The notes: generated from the sequence alone by a model not told the origin. A DNA stretch of 64,000 nucleotides from Corynebacterium glyciniphilum AJ 3170 (GCF_000626675.1 NZ_CP006842.1:1860001-1924000), one strand, 5' to 3'. Shown: positions 52,081-61,930, counted from the first letter of the stretch. Numbers and translations: made by a program.

Positions 52081-53321
52081 ACCACATCCGGAAGACCGTC
52101 CGCCAGTCATCGAAACTCCGTAACGTCCTCTACGAGATCCGCGGCCCTGTCGCCGCCCGTGCCGCAGAGATGGAGCGCTCCGGAACCGACATTCTCAAGC
52201 TCAACATCGGGAACCCGCAGCCGTTCGGTTTCACCGCTCCCCCGCAGATCACCGCGGAGATGTCTCGGACCCTCCCGGTTTCCCACGGATACTCGGACTC
52301 CCACGGCGTCCCCGCCGCCCTGGACGCGGTCATCGCCCGGTACAGCACGGTCGCCGGCTTCCCCACGCTGCGCCGGGAGGACGTCTACCTCGGCAACGGC
52401 GTCAGCGAACTGATCACCATGACCTGCCAGGCCCTCGTCGACAACGGCGACGAGATCCTCATTCCCGCACCCGACTACCCGCTGTGGACCGCGATGGTGA
52501 CCCTTGCCGGCGGCACCCCCGTCCACTACACGTGCGAGGAGAACGACGGGTGGAACCCCGACCTTGCGGACATGGAGGCACGCATCACCGGGCGTACCAC
52601 GGCGATCGTGGTGATCAACCCGAACAACCCCACCGGTGCGGTCTACCCACGGCACATCCTGGAGGGCATCGCTGACATCGCCCGGCGGCACTCACTGACG
52701 CTGCTGGTCGACGAGATCTACGACGAGATCACCTACGACGGAACAGCCCACACCCACCTTGCCGCGGTCGCCCCGGATGTGCTGGCACTGTCGTACTCCG
52801 GCCTGTCGAAGAGCAGTCGCCTGGCCGGCTACCGGGCCGGGTGGATGGTGGTCACCGGGCCGAAGGACCACGCAGCGGATTTCCTGCACGGCATGGAACT
52901 GATGGCATCAACACGCCTGTGTCCTAATGTCCCCGGACAGCACGCGGTGGTGGCTGCGCTTGGTGGCAGCGGATGTGGCGCCGACCGCTCCATTGCAGAC
53001 CTCACCGGACCTGAGGGGCGGCTCGCCCGTCAGCGGGACGTCGTCGACACCGCGCTGAACAGGATGGACGGGGTGAGCTGCGTGACTCCGCGTGGCGCGC
53101 TGTACGCCTTCCCCCGCCTGGATCCGGGAGTCCACGACATCCGCGACGACGAGAGACTGGTCATGGACCTGCTGGAACGTGAGCACATTCTGCTGGTCCA
53201 CGGCACCGGCTTCAACTGGCCGACCCCGGACCACCTGCGCATCGTCCTCCTACCGGAGGAGAAGGTGCTCGCCACAGCGATGGAGAGGATGGGGAACTTC
53301 CTGTCGGGTTACCGGCAGTAG
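52077..53321 (+). CDS. AlaT-like pyridoxal-phosphate aminotransferase
   Basis: 414 aa fold-type I aminotransferase. Opening YEIRGPVAARAAEMERSGTDI, LKLNIGNPQPFGF, GYSDSHGVPAALDAVI, the Asn in VINPNNPTGAVYP, Asp and Tyr in LVDEIYDEITYDG and the PLP lysine in SGLSKSSRLAGYRAGW are the alanine-valine transaminase (AlaT) pattern. It starts 4 nt inside the exporter gene with AAGGGA upstream. With the exporter and a MocR regulator it forms an amino-acid-linked module. Exact substrate pair not visible. Confidence 0.9.
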   Translation: MNHIRKTVRQSSKLRNVLYEIRGPVAARAAEMERSGTDILKLNIGNPQPFGFTAPPQITAEMSRTLPVSHGYSDSHGVPAALDAVIARYSTVAGFPTLRREDVYLGNGVSELITMTCQALVDNGDEILIPAPDYPLWTAMVTLAGGTPVHYTCEENDGWNPDLADMEARITGRTTAIVVINPNNPTGAVYPRHILEGIADIARRHSLTLLVDEIYDEITYDGTAHTHLAAVAPDVLALSYSGLSKSSRLAGYRAGWMVVTGPKDHAADFLHGMELMASTRLCPNVPGQHAVVAALGGSGCGADRSIADLTGPEGRLARQRDVVDTALNRMDGVSCVTPRGALYAFPRLDPGVHDIRDDERLVMDLLEREHILLVHGTGFNWPTPDHLRIVLLPEEKVLATAMERMGNFLSGYRQ

Positions 53322-53343
53322 GTGGGACGGTCCGTGGCCTTCC

Positions 53344-54318
53344 TCACGGCGTCCGCCGGAAACTCCGGCGGTACGCCGTGGGGGTGACCCCTACCTGACC
53401 CAGCACATGTCGACGCATGTTCGTCGCTGTGCCAAGTCCGGTCCGTCGGGCAATAGCATCGACCGTGAGGTCGCTGACCTCGAGGAGCCGCCGGGCCTCT
53501 GTCACCCGTTGACGGTTAAGCCATGCGGCCGGCGGTTCCCCGAACTCCGCGGTGAACCGTCGCTGAAAATGTCGTAACGACATTCCGGCCCGGTCGGCAC
53601 ACTCAGCCACAGTCAACGGTTCAGCCATGTGCTCGGTCATCCACTGGACCACCGGTGACATACCGACGCCCGGTTTCGGGGTCGGGTGCTCAATGAACTG
53701 CGCCTGGCCGCCAGTCCGATGAGGTGCCACCACCATCCGTCGTGCGATACGCGCGGCGACGTCCTCTCCCATGTCACGCCGCACCAGGTGCAGACAGAGG
53801 TCGATTCCGGCAGCGACACCGGCGCTGGTCGCGATATCACCATGGTCGATGTACAAGACACCGGGGTGGACGCTGACCGCAGGGTACCTGCACCGCAGCT
53901 CCTCCGTGCGACACCAGTGTGTAGTCGCCGACCGACCGTCGAGTAACCCCGCGGCAGCAAGCGCGAATGCCCCGGTGCAGATCGAGACGACTCGGACGCC
54001 ATCCTCGACGGCATAACGCAACAGGTCGAGCACTCGACCTGTTGCCGGATCAGTAACGTCGAGGCGACTGTTGAACCCCGGAACAATCACGGTGTCCGCC
54101 TGCAGGATCGCCTCTGGGCCCACTACACCCCCGACGGTGAAGCCGGTGGAAGTAGACACATCCCCTGGAGCAGCCCCGACGACCGTGGCCTGGTATTCAT
54201 CTTCGTCCCGGAACCCGAAGATCTGCGCTGCAGTCGACAGATCGAAAGCGACTACCTCAGGAAGGGCCAGGATGACGACCTGATGGGCACAACGGGGCTG
54301 GCGCGAATTGTTCGACAC
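53344..54318 (-). CDS. GlxA-type AraC regulator with DJ-1/PfpI domain
   Basis: 324 aa. N-terminal class I glutamine-amidotransferase-like domain (about 10-190; [21 protein letters not shown], conserved Cys in [20 protein letters not shown]) and a C-terminal AraC HTH pair (about 215-320; [38 protein letters not shown]). This layout is the GlxA/ArgR-like transcription factor family. It is divergent from a DUF1348-DJ-1 gene pair with a 53-nt spacer and may control it. Ligand unknown. Confidence 0.88.
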   Translation of the reverse strand: MSNNSRQPRCAHQVVILALPEVVAFDLSTAAQIFGFRDEDEYQATVVGAAPGDVSTSTGFTVGGVVGPEAILQADTVIVPGFNSRLDVTDPATGRVLDLLRYAVEDGVRVVSICTGAFALAAAGLLDGRSATTHWCRTEELRCRYPAVSVHPGVLYIDHGDIATSAGVAAGIDLCLHLVRRDMGEDVAARIARRMVVAPHRTGGQAQFIEHPTPKPGVGMSPVVQWMTEHMAEPLTVAECADRAGMSLRHFQRRFTAEFGEPPAAWLNRQRVTEARRLLEVSDLTVDAIARRTGLGTATNMRRHVLGQVGVTPTAYRRSFRRTP

Positions 54319-54358
54319 AGGTCATTTATGCCACTCGACTGCGGCGAAGTCCACGCCG

Positions 54359-54364
54359 TAGCGT
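54359..54364 (+). promoter_or_regulatory. -10 box (TAGCGT) of leaderless DUF1348 gene
   Basis: TAGCGT ends 7 nt before ATG 54372. This argues for ATG 54372 rather than GTG 54363, which lies inside the box. Confidence 0.45.
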
Positions 54365-54371
54365 GAACCGT

Positions 54372-54830
54372 ATGACAGTCGAGACAAAAGGGCTGGTGAG
54401 GCCCCCGCTCCCTCCTTTCACCCGAGAAAATGCAGTCGCCAAGGTACAGGCCGCTGAAGACGCATGGAACTCCCGTGATCCGGAGCGTGTGGCACTCGCC
54501 TACACACCTGATACCAACTGGCGAAACCGCAGTGAAAACATCGTTGGCCGTGACGCGGTCGTTCGTTTTCTCACCGAAAAATGGAACCGGGAACTGGCCT
54601 ACAGACTCCGTAAGAACCTCTGGGCGTTCGACGACAACAGAATCGCCGTGAGGTTCCAGTACGAGTGGCACGACGTCCACGGTCAGTGGTGGCGGTCGTA
54701 CGGTAACGAATTGTGGGAGTTCGACGCTCATGGCCTGATGCGGCGCCGCGAGGCCAGCATCAACGATCTCGCCATCGTCGAATCCGACTTGCACGTCACC
54801 CCCGGCAAAGGGGACATACCGACATGGTGA
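54372..54830 (+). CDS. DUF1348 NTF2-like protein
   Basis: 152 aa. A SnoaL/NTF2-like cone: [62 protein letters not shown] and [22 protein letters not shown]1348 proteins are small and soluble, of unknown activity. The next gene (DJ-1) starts 7 nt before its stop. The pair is divergent from the GlxA regulator. Confidence 0.85.
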   Translation: MTVETKGLVRPPLPPFTRENAVAKVQAAEDAWNSRDPERVALAYTPDTNWRNRSENIVGRDAVVRFLTEKWNRELAYRLRKNLWAFDDNRIAVRFQYEWHDVHGQWWRSYGNELWEFDAHGLMRRREASINDLAIVESDLHVTPGKGDIPTW

Positions 54831-55483
54831 ATACATCGGATCCTCAGGACACCCGGACAGTAACCGTGCTCCTCTACGACGACTTCGAAGTTCTCGACGT
54901 TTTCGGTCCCGTAGAGCTCTTCGCGCATGTACCCGGTTGGTCAGTCCAGTACGCCGGACCAACCAGACGGGACACGGTGCGCAGCGCCCAGGGGGCAGAA
55001 GTGACCAGCGATGTTAGCTACTCGGACCTACGGGACCGGGTCGGTGGCACCGACATCGTGTTGGTTCCTGGTGGGCCTGGTAGCCGTACATTGATCAGTG
55101 ACGCGGGTTTTCTTTCTGATGTCGCCACCATATGCCGACGGGCCTCGGTGGTCACCTCAGTGTGCACGGGCTCCGCCGTCCTCGCCGCCGCTGGGGTCCT
55201 GGATGGGCGTCGGGCGACCTCAAACAAGAAGTCCTGGTCGTGGGCAACATCCCAGGGCCGGGGGGTGACCTGGGTCCCGCAAGCGCGGTGGGTCGTCGAT
55301 GACAGTGCCCGTGTACCGATATGGACGTCCTCGGGCGTCGCTGCAGGGATGGACATGGCACACGCACTAGTCACGGAGCTGACAGGTCCGTCCGTTGCGG
55401 ATGACATCGCCGATAACATCGAGTTGGAGGTCCACCGGGACTCGCGATGGGATCCTTTCGCCTCTGTGCACGGCTGTACGTGA
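54824..55483 (+). CDS. DJ-1/PfpI-family protein
   Basis: 219 aa. [32 protein letters not shown], conserved Cys in [22 protein letters not shown] and [17 protein letters not shown] are the DJ-1/PfpI blocks, as in isonitrile hydratase-like members and in the sensor domain of GlxA (the GlxA protein nearby shares the CTG-(x)[10 protein letters not shown] segment). No HTH is attached. AAGGGG precedes the ATG. Activity unknown; the pairing with GlxA suggests a metabolite-handling circuit. Confidence 0.85.
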   Translation: MVNTSDPQDTRTVTVLLYDDFEVLDVFGPVELFAHVPGWSVQYAGPTRRDTVRSAQGAEVTSDVSYSDLRDRVGGTDIVLVPGGPGSRTLISDAGFLSDVATICRRASVVTSVCTGSAVLAAAGVLDGRRATSNKKSWSWATSQGRGVTWVPQARWVVDDSARVPIWTSSGVAAGMDMAHALVTELTGPSVADDIADNIELEVHRDSRWDPFASVHGCT

Positions 55484-55662
55484 GGCGGCCCCTGATTTCT
55501 ATCCATCTTATCCACGTGATCTACGGAGACCTGTGACCTCTTTGTCACGGGTTCATGCAACACTGATCGAACAGGACATCATCCATTCCCCAGTTGGTTC
55601 AGCGCCACATTCCCTGCTACCTGTCACATACGCGGTCACGGACCTGTCCTAACATTGTCGGT
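55484..55662. promoter_or_regulatory. Spacer with promoter of the PdxK/ThiD kinase gene
   Basis: 179 nt with no gene. TAACAT (55650-55655) ends 7 nt before ATG 55663, a likely leaderless -10; the 12-mer CTAACATTGTCG is shared with the promoter at 1371. Confidence 0.5.
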
Positions 55663-56466
55663 ATGAACACTCCCCCCATCGCATTCGTCATCGCAGGCTC
55701 CGAGGCCACCGGCGGCGCCGGCATCCAGGTCGACCTGAAAACCTTCCAGCAGCTGGGCGTCTACGGTGTCGGTGCGCTGAGCTGCATTGTCGCCTTCGAC
55801 CCGAACAACAGCTGGGGTCACCGCTTCCACCCGGTGGATCCCGACATCATCGCCGAGCAGTTCGAGGCCGCCCTGGCCACCCATTCGGTCGAGTCGATGG
55901 ACACCGCCAAGGTCGGCATGCTCGGAACCCCTCAGACCATCGACACCGTGGCCGAGAAGCTCGCCGATCGCAGCTGGAGGAACCTCGTGGTCGACCCCGT
56001 GCTGATCTGCAAGGGGCAGGAGCCCGGCGCGGCGTTGGACACCGACAACGCATTGCGGGAGAAGATCCTTCCGTTGGCCACGGTAGTGACGCCGAATGTC
56101 TTCGAGTCCCAGACCCTGTCCGGCATGGAGAGCATCGAGACCGTCGAGGATCTTGAGGAGGCCGCGAAACGCATCGGTGAGCACGTCCCCTATGTCCTGG
56201 CCAAGGGTGGAGTCGAGCTTCCCGGCGACGACGCCGTGGACGTGCTGTGGGACGGCGAGAAGATCACCCGCTTCAGCGCCCCGAAGATCGGGGAGCAGCG
56301 GGTCTCCGGCGCCGGTTGCACCGTCGCCGCCGCGCTGACCGCCGAGCTGGCCAAGGGGACGGACATCGTCGAAGCCGTCCAGCGTGCCAAGGACCTGGTC
56401 ACCCGCGGCATCGAGCATCGGGTCACCGCCAACACCCCCTTCGACACCGTGTGGCAGGGAGCTTGA
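55663..56466 (+). CDS. PdxK/ThiD-family vitamin kinase
   Basis: 267 aa ribokinase-like enzyme phosphorylating pyridoxal/pyridoxine or HMP (ThiD) substrates. AGSEATGGAGIQVDLKTFQQ is the family start, then KVGMLGTPQTI, TPNVFESQTLSGM and the anion-hole GAGCT in RVSGAGCTVAAALTAELAKG. In Gram-positive PdxK-type enzymes and ThiD this layout is shared; the ThiD adenine-side Lys and Cys details do not separate them. PLP links to the MocR and aminotransferase genes nearby, so I lean to a pyridoxal kinase. It overlaps the FUSC gene by 4 nt if that gene starts at TTG 56463. Confidence 0.82.
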   Translation: MNTPPIAFVIAGSEATGGAGIQVDLKTFQQLGVYGVGALSCIVAFDPNNSWGHRFHPVDPDIIAEQFEAALATHSVESMDTAKVGMLGTPQTIDTVAEKLADRSWRNLVVDPVLICKGQEPGAALDTDNALREKILPLATVVTPNVFESQTLSGMESIETVEDLEEAAKRIGEHVPYVLAKGGVELPGDDAVDVLWDGEKITRFSAPKIGEQRVSGAGCTVAAALTAELAKGTDIVEAVQRAKDLVTRGIEHRVTANTPFDTVWQGA

Positions 56467-57521
56467 GCCACTCACTGCGGCCGTCTCGCTCCTCAGTCAG
56501 CGCCACCGCCCGCAGCATGCTCACTCTCGGGCCGGCACAGGCGGACCTGGTGCCGGCGGTCCGTGTGGCGCTGTCGTTGGCGGTACCGGTCGTCGTACTC
56601 CTGCTCGCCGACCGGATCGAGTGGTCGCTGTTCGCTTCGTTCGGGGCCTTCACCTCGATCTACGGGCGCTACGCCCCCACCCGCATCCGCCTCCGTCACC
56701 AGGCCCTCATCGGTGTCATACTCACCGTGTGCGTGGCACTCGGAGCAGTGATCGCCCAACTGGCCGTGAACTGGACGGACATGACACATGCCGTCGTCAC
56801 CGTACTGGCAGGTTCCCTCGTCGCCGCCGTGACAGCGACGGTGATCATGGTGCGCGACCTGAAACCGTCTGGCGCCGTGTTCACCGTCTTCGCCACCACC
56901 GCGGTCGCGTCCGCACCCGTCACCGCGTCCCCGTGGACCGCGCTGGCGATCGCTGCAGGGTCAGCGTCGTGGTGCATCCTGTTGAGCTGGCTGTCCCGGT
57001 GGACCGGAGAAGCGAATACCGGGATCGACGTTCCCTCGCCACCGTCCTTCCCTCGTGTCGAGAAAATCCGGCAGTTCAGCCGTTACGGTACGGCCGCACT
57101 GCTCGGCGGTACGGTGGCATCCCTCACCGGTATCGCCTCGCCCTACTGGGCACAGGTCGCCGCAGTCGTGCCACTGTCAGCACCGCGGCACCGCCAGCAG
57201 GTCGAGCGGGGGCTGCACCGGATCGTCGGCACGGTACTCGGCGTCGGCGTCGCCGCCTTCCTGCTGTCGTTCCCCAGCCAGCCGTGGCAGATCGTCGTCT
57301 GGGTGGTGGTGATGCAGTTCCTCGCCGAACTGTTCGTCCTGCGGAACTACTCGCTGGCCCTCGTCTTCATTACTCCCCTGGCGCTGCTCATGGTGTTCCT
57401 CGCCCACCCACAGCCCGTCGGCACGCTGCTGGGGGCCCGCATCGCTGAAACCGTGATCGGGTCGGCAGTCGGCATCGCCGTGGTCCTGTTCTCCGTGGCG
57501 ATCGCCCGTCGTAAACGCTAG
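56463..57521 (+). CDS. FUSC-family membrane protein
   Basis: About 352 aa, ten or so hydrophobic segments in two repeats (VRVALSLAVPVVVLLLADRI, FASFGAFTSIYGRYAP and later TAALLGGTVASLTGIASPYWA, VAAVVPLSAP). FUSC domains resemble fusaric-acid resistance and aromatic-acid efflux components. The RHRQQVERGLHRIVGTVLGVG signature is clear. Start uncertain: TTG 56463 overlaps the kinase stop (TTGA), ATG 56517 trims 18 residues. Confidence 0.8.
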   Translation: MSHSLRPSRSSVSATARSMLTLGPAQADLVPAVRVALSLAVPVVVLLLADRIEWSLFASFGAFTSIYGRYAPTRIRLRHQALIGVILTVCVALGAVIAQLAVNWTDMTHAVVTVLAGSLVAAVTATVIMVRDLKPSGAVFTVFATTAVASAPVTASPWTALAIAAGSASWCILLSWLSRWTGEANTGIDVPSPPSFPRVEKIRQFSRYGTAALLGGTVASLTGIASPYWAQVAAVVPLSAPRHRQQVERGLHRIVGTVLGVGVAAFLLSFPSQPWQIVVWVVVMQFLAELFVLRNYSLALVFITPLALLMVFLAHPQPVGTLLGARIAETVIGSAVGIAVVLFSVAIARRKR

Positions 57522-57570
57522 GAGAACCCCCCTCCCACCGAGCCCTTCCACTTTTCCGGTGAACGTCCCG

Positions 57571-57576
57571 TAACAT
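57571..57576 (+). promoter_or_regulatory. Possible -10 (TAACAT) of the BCCT gene
   Basis: TAACAT in the 148-nt spacer between FUSC and the carrier gene; a start point near 57584 would give a leader of about 86 nt. Confidence 0.3.
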
Positions 57577-57669
57577 GACCCGGCGAACTGACACCTACCC
57601 CTCGCCTGGCACCGATGTTCCGGTCACTTCAGAACGGGACACCCACCAGGCGGAGAACGGAATGACTCC

Positions 57670-59658
57670 GTGCCGGAATCCCCGGAACCCACGTCGCCCG
57701 ACGGGTATACGCCCGTCGCCGACTCCCCCACCCCGCCCGCTGCGGCAGAGGCGGGACGTTACCCGGACGACATGCATCCCGGGCTCGTCCCCGGCATCAG
57801 CGTCGACGACCAGCGCAACCGCTTCGGGCTGGACAAGGCCGTTTTCTTCATTACCGCGGCCCTCATCCTCTCGTTCATCGCCTGGGGAATCAGCAGCCCG
57901 ACATCTGTGTCCAACGTGTCGTCGACAATGTTCGCCTGGGCGATCAAGAATGTCGGCTGGCTGCTCAATGTAGTGATGGTCTCTGCCGTCGTCCTGATGC
58001 TCTACCTTGCCTTCTCCCGGTTCGGGAGGATCAAACTCGGTACTGACGATGAAGAACCGGAGTTCTCCCGGTTCGCCTGGATCGCCATGATGTTCGGTGC
58101 CGGCCTCGGCGTGGGCATCTTCTTCTTCGGTCCCTCCGAGCCGTTGACTTATTACATGGACCCGCCGCCGCACACCACTGACCCGGAGACCCCGGAAGCC
58201 CTGCACCGTGGCCTGGCGCAGGCACACTTCCACTGGGGCCTGGCGATCTGGGGGCTCTACGCGATGGTCGGCGGCGCCCTGGCGTACAGCTCCTACCGGC
58301 GTGGACGGGTCTCACTGTTCAGCTCGGCGTTCCGCTCCCTCTTCGGAGAGCGCCAGACGACAGGACTCGCCGGACGGCTGGTCGACATGATGGCGATCAT
58401 CGCGACCCTCTTCGGAACCGCAGCCACCCTGGGACTGTCTGCGTTGCAGATCAGTGAGGGGATCCAGATCGTCTCGGGCGCCTCCCGCATCACCAACACG
58501 GTGTTGATCATGATCATCGCCGTGCTGACCCTGTGTTTCATCATCAGTGCCGTATCGGGTGTCGCTCGTGGCATCCGGTACCTCTCTAACATCAACATCA
58601 GCCTGACACTCGGTCTGGTGCTGTTCACCTTCATCCTCGGACCGACGCTGTTCCTGCTGAACCTGGTGCCCTCGGGCATCATGGCCTACGCCGACAACAT
58701 GCTCGACATGATGGGACGTTCACTGTCCTGGGGCGATGACACGCTGGAATTCCAGTCGGTGTGGACGGCGTTCTACTGGGCCTGGTGGATCGCATGGACA
58801 CCGTTCGTCGGACTGTTCATCGCCCGCATTTCCCGTGGCCGGACCATCCGCGAATTCGCGCTGGTGACCACACTGGCACCGACGTTCATCCTGATCCTCG
58901 CTTTCACCATCTTCGGCGGTACAGCCATCAGCTTCTTCCAGGACGGGCGGGAGGGGATGAACGGCGAGTCTTCCCCCGAGCAGGTGTTGTTCGCCATGTT
59001 CGACAATCTTCCGCTGAGTTCGATCACCCCGTTCATCATCATCTTCGTTCTGGCGATCTTCTTCATCACCTCCGCGGACTCCGCGTCGCTGGTGATGGGC
59101 ACACTCTCGGAGCGGGGGAATCCCGCACCCAACAAGCTGGTCGTGGTGTTCTGGGGTCTGTGCATGATGGGAATCGCCGTAGTCATGCTGCTCACCGGTG
59201 GGGAGACTGCCTTGACGGGCCTGCAGAACCTGACGATTCTCATCGCCATACCTTTCTCCGTGGTGCTCATCGGGCTGGCGGTGGCCTTCGTGAAGGACCT
59301 CTCGACCGACCCCGCCGCTATCCGGCGTGACTACGCTCGCTCCGCCATCCAGAATGCGGTCGTCAAGGGAATGCAGGAACACGGGGACGACTTCGAGTTT
59401 TCCGTTGCACGGACCGAGGACGGTGCCGGCGCGGGTGCCCACTTCGACTCCACCGCGGACAAGATCACCGACTGGTACCGTCGCACCGACGAGGACGGCA
59501 ACGACGTCGGCTACGACTACGGGTCCGGGGAATGGGCCGACGGGTGGACACCGGAGGACGGGTACTCCACCAGTTCCACCCGCGCTGGACGCGTCGACGA
59601 CGTCGGCGACGAGGATGCGGACGGAGATCCGACGACCCCGGAGCGTAACCGGGACTAG
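57670..59658 (+). CDS. BCCT-family betaine/choline/carnitine transporter
   Basis: 662 aa secondary transporter for compatible solutes. A 50-residue Pro-rich N-terminus precedes 12 membrane helices; the family signature WAWWIAWTPFVGLFIARIS and GAGLGVGIFFFGPSEPL are intact, and the carrier ends with a highly acidic C-terminal tail (VDDVGDEDADGDPTTPE). BetP-type carriers use C-terminal charge for osmosensing; the tail here is acidic rather than basic. GTG 57670 is the only reasonable start before the first helix and has no strong ribosome site. Confidence 0.92.
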   Translation: MPESPEPTSPDGYTPVADSPTPPAAAEAGRYPDDMHPGLVPGISVDDQRNRFGLDKAVFFITAALILSFIAWGISSPTSVSNVSSTMFAWAIKNVGWLLNVVMVSAVVLMLYLAFSRFGRIKLGTDDEEPEFSRFAWIAMMFGAGLGVGIFFFGPSEPLTYYMDPPPHTTDPETPEALHRGLAQAHFHWGLAIWGLYAMVGGALAYSSYRRGRVSLFSSAFRSLFGERQTTGLAGRLVDMMAIIATLFGTAATLGLSALQISEGIQIVSGASRITNTVLIMIIAVLTLCFIISAVSGVARGIRYLSNINISLTLGLVLFTFILGPTLFLLNLVPSGIMAYADNMLDMMGRSLSWGDDTLEFQSVWTAFYWAWWIAWTPFVGLFIARISRGRTIREFALVTTLAPTFILILAFTIFGGTAISFFQDGREGMNGESSPEQVLFAMFDNLPLSSITPFIIIFVLAIFFITSADSASLVMGTLSERGNPAPNKLVVVFWGLCMMGIAVVMLLTGGETALTGLQNLTILIAIPFSVVLIGLAVAFVKDLSTDPAAIRRDYARSAIQNAVVKGMQEHGDDFEFSVARTEDGAGAGAHFDSTADKITDWYRRTDEDGNDVGYDYGSGEWADGWTPEDGYSTSSTRAGRVDDVGDEDADGDPTTPERNRD

Positions 59659-59685
59659 CCTGTCAGGTCCGTATGCCGCACACGA

Positions 59686-59691
59686 TACGAT
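59686..59691 (+). promoter_or_regulatory. -10 box (TACGAT) of the phosphoribosyltransferase gene
   Basis: TACGAT ends 8 nt before ATG 59700; GAGAAG between them may also help ribosome binding. Confidence 0.45.
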
Positions 59692-59699
59692 GAGAAGCT

Positions 59700-60209
59700 A
59701 TGAGCCCCACGAGCACTGAACGCGAGATCCTCACCTACGACCTCTTCGGCGCCGCCATCAAGGAGCTGGCGCAGACGGTCGTGGACGATTACAAGCCCGA
59801 CCTGATCCTCTCGATCGCCCGTGGCGGGCTTCTCATCGGCGGGGCCCTGGGCTACGCGATGGGTATCAAGAACGTCTCCGTGATCAACGTGGAGTTCTAC
59901 ACCGGGGTCGGTGAGACCCTCGACCAGCCGGTGATGCTTCCCCCGACCCCCGAGGCCGTCGACCTGTCCGGCATGAAGGTCCTCATCGCCGACGACGTCG
60001 CCGATTCCGGCAAGACCCTGGAACTCGTCCAGGAGTACTGTGCGGAGACCGTCGCGGAAGCACGTACCGCGGTGATCTACGAGAAGTCCCGCTCGATCAT
60101 CAAGCCGGACTACGTGTGGAAGAAGACCGACCAATGGATTGACTTCCCCTGGTCGGATTTCCCGGTCATCACACCGACCGGAACCCCCACTGGCGGCGAG
60201 GCTTCCTAG
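59700..60209 (+). CDS. Purine-type phosphoribosyltransferase
   Basis: 169 aa. The PRPP motif VLIADDVADSGKTLELV (residues about 93-109) is the type I PRTase loop; ILSIARGGLLIGGALGYAMG is the flexible-loop/base side. Similar to actinobacterial xanthine-guanine (Gpt-like) transferases rather than HPRT. It salvages purine bases to nucleotides in the cytosol. It converges on the flavoprotein gene with a 21-nt gap. Confidence 0.87.
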   Translation: MSPTSTEREILTYDLFGAAIKELAQTVVDDYKPDLILSIARGGLLIGGALGYAMGIKNVSVINVEFYTGVGETLDQPVMLPPTPEAVDLSGMKVLIADDVADSGKTLELVQEYCAETVAEARTAVIYEKSRSIIKPDYVWKKTDQWIDFPWSDFPVITPTGTPTGGEAS

Positions 60210-60230
60210 CCTCTGCCTCCCAGCTGGCTG

Positions 60231-61922
60231 CTAACTGCCCGCGGCGACGGCACCCAGTGCTTCGCCAACGCGCTTGCCGCTGTGGATACAGCCGCCGAGG
60301 AACGTGCCCTCCAAGGCGTTCTTTCCGTGCATGCCGCCTCCCCCGAAACCGGCTACTTCGCCGGCGGCGTACAACCCCGGCAGGACCGTGCCGTCCGACC
60401 GCAGACACCGTCCCGACAGGTCGGTCTCGATGCCACCGAGGGTCTTGCGTGTCACGATCCGCAGCCGTACGGCGATCAGCGGGCCGTGGGCGGGGTCGAG
60501 GATCTTGTGGGGTTTCGCGGCTCGCACGATCTTGTCACCGAGGAACTTCCGTGCCGTCCCCAGGTAATTGACCTGGGCGTCCTTGGAGAACTTGTTGTCG
60601 AGCTGACTGTCGCGGTCCTCAATCTGATCACGGAGTTCCTCCGGGTCGACCACCGGTGCGGCGTCGTCCGTCAGGCCGTTCATCCCCTCCACGAGCGACT
60701 CCAGGTCATCGGCGATGACCCAGTCCTCGCCGTGATCCATGAAGTTACGCACCGCGACATGCGTGCCGGGCCCGACCTTGCCGACCAGCTTAAGCAGGGA
60801 CTTGTCGGTAAGATCAGGATTCTGCTCGGAGCCTGAGAAGATGAACTCCTTGTCGGCGATGGTCTTGTCGAGCACGAACCAGCTGTAGCAGTGTCCGGTG
60901 CGTCCGATGTGCTCCAACGAAGCGAGGTTGTCGGAGCCGGGGAAGATATTGGTGGGCAGTCGACGTCCTGCTGCATCGAACCACAGTGTGCTGGGGCCGG
61001 GAATGATGCGGATCCCGTGACCGGGCCAGATCGGATCCCAGTTGGCCATCCCCTCGGTGTAGTGCCACATCCGGTCGGTGTTGACCGTCGTCGCCCCAGC
61101 GTCGGTCGAGATGCCGATCATCCGGCCGTCGACATGCGCCGGCACCCCTACCACGAGGTCGGTGGGGCACTCTCCCCACCGCTCCGTCGGCCAGGAACGC
61201 CGCACCAGGTCCAGGTTACCGCCGATGCCGCCGGAGGTGACCGCCACTGCGGCACCCCGGTACTCGAAGGTGTCCACCACGTCACGGGGTGAGGCGACGC
61301 CCCGCCCCAGGTCGTCGCACGGGGCCAGGATGCTGCCACGCACGCCGACCACCGCTCCGTCCTCGACGATCAGTTCATCGACCCGGTGGCGGAAGGCGAA
61401 CCGTACGGTACCCCTCCGCTCCGCATCGAGCAGGGGTTCCCTGAAGACCCGGACGACCTCCGGCCCGGTGCCCCAGGTGAGGTGGAACCGTGGCACCGAA
61501 TTGCCGTGCCCGGAGGCGTTCCCGCTGCCTCGTTCCGCCCACCCCACCGTAGGCAGGACGTTCAGTCCGAGGGCACGCAGGTAATCGCGTTTCTCCGTCG
61601 CCGCGAAGTGGACGTAGGCCCGCCCCCATTGGCGTGGCCAGTGGTCATTGTCGGACATGTCGTAGTCCGCAGAGTTCCGCCAGTCTCGCCAAGCCAGGTC
61701 CTCGGAGTCGTGGATACCCATGAGTTTCTGCTCGGGGCTGCCGACGTAGAAGAGTCCACCGAGAGACCAGTACGCCTGGCCTCCGAGGTTGGCACGATTC
61801 TCCTGGTCGAGAACGACCACCTCCCGTCCTGCCTTCTCCGCCTCGTAGGCGGCGACGAGGCCGGCAAGGCCGGCGCCGACGATGATCACGGTACTGTCTG
61901 TGCTTCCTCGGTTCTCTCCCAT
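60231..61922 (-). CDS. FAD-binding dehydrogenase of the fumarate-reductase/KstD-like family
   Basis: 563 aa from ATG 61922. N-terminal FAD motif VIIVGAGLAGLVAAYEAEKAG; ARANLGGQAYWSLGGL type region; C-terminal GGIETDLSGRCLRSDGTVLPG and LYAAGEVAGFGGGGMHGKNALEGTFLGG read in parts as FAD-binding dehydrogenase of the Rv0785 type. These are related to 3-ketosteroid-1-dehydrogenases, but the Tyr/catalytic set of KstD is not clearly present. No Tat signal. -10 TAGACT lies 8 nt upstream, leaderless. Divergent from an MHS transporter, a possible substrate-uptake partner. Confidence 0.85.
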   Translation of the reverse strand: MGENRGSTDSTVIIVGAGLAGLVAAYEAEKAGREVVVLDQENRANLGGQAYWSLGGLFYVGSPEQKLMGIHDSEDLAWRDWRNSADYDMSDNDHWPRQWGRAYVHFAATEKRDYLRALGLNVLPTVGWAERGSGNASGHGNSVPRFHLTWGTGPEVVRVFREPLLDAERRGTVRFAFRHRVDELIVEDGAVVGVRGSILAPCDDLGRGVASPRDVVDTFEYRGAAVAVTSGGIGGNLDLVRRSWPTERWGECPTDLVVGVPAHVDGRMIGISTDAGATTVNTDRMWHYTEGMANWDPIWPGHGIRIIPGPSTLWFDAAGRRLPTNIFPGSDNLASLEHIGRTGHCYSWFVLDKTIADKEFIFSGSEQNPDLTDKSLLKLVGKVGPGTHVAVRNFMDHGEDWVIADDLESLVEGMNGLTDDAAPVVDPEELRDQIEDRDSQLDNKFSKDAQVNYLGTARKFLGDKIVRAAKPHKILDPAHGPLIAVRLRIVTRKTLGGIETDLSGRCLRSDGTVLPGLYAAGEVAGFGGGGMHGKNALEGTFLGGCIHSGKRVGEALGAVAAGS

Positions 61923-61930
61923 ACAAAAGG

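Noticed and set aside
56384..57448. 354-codon plus-strand frame
   Set aside because: Shifted frame of the kinase/FUSC genes; Arg/His-rich with no hydrophobic segments, unlike the FUSC frame.
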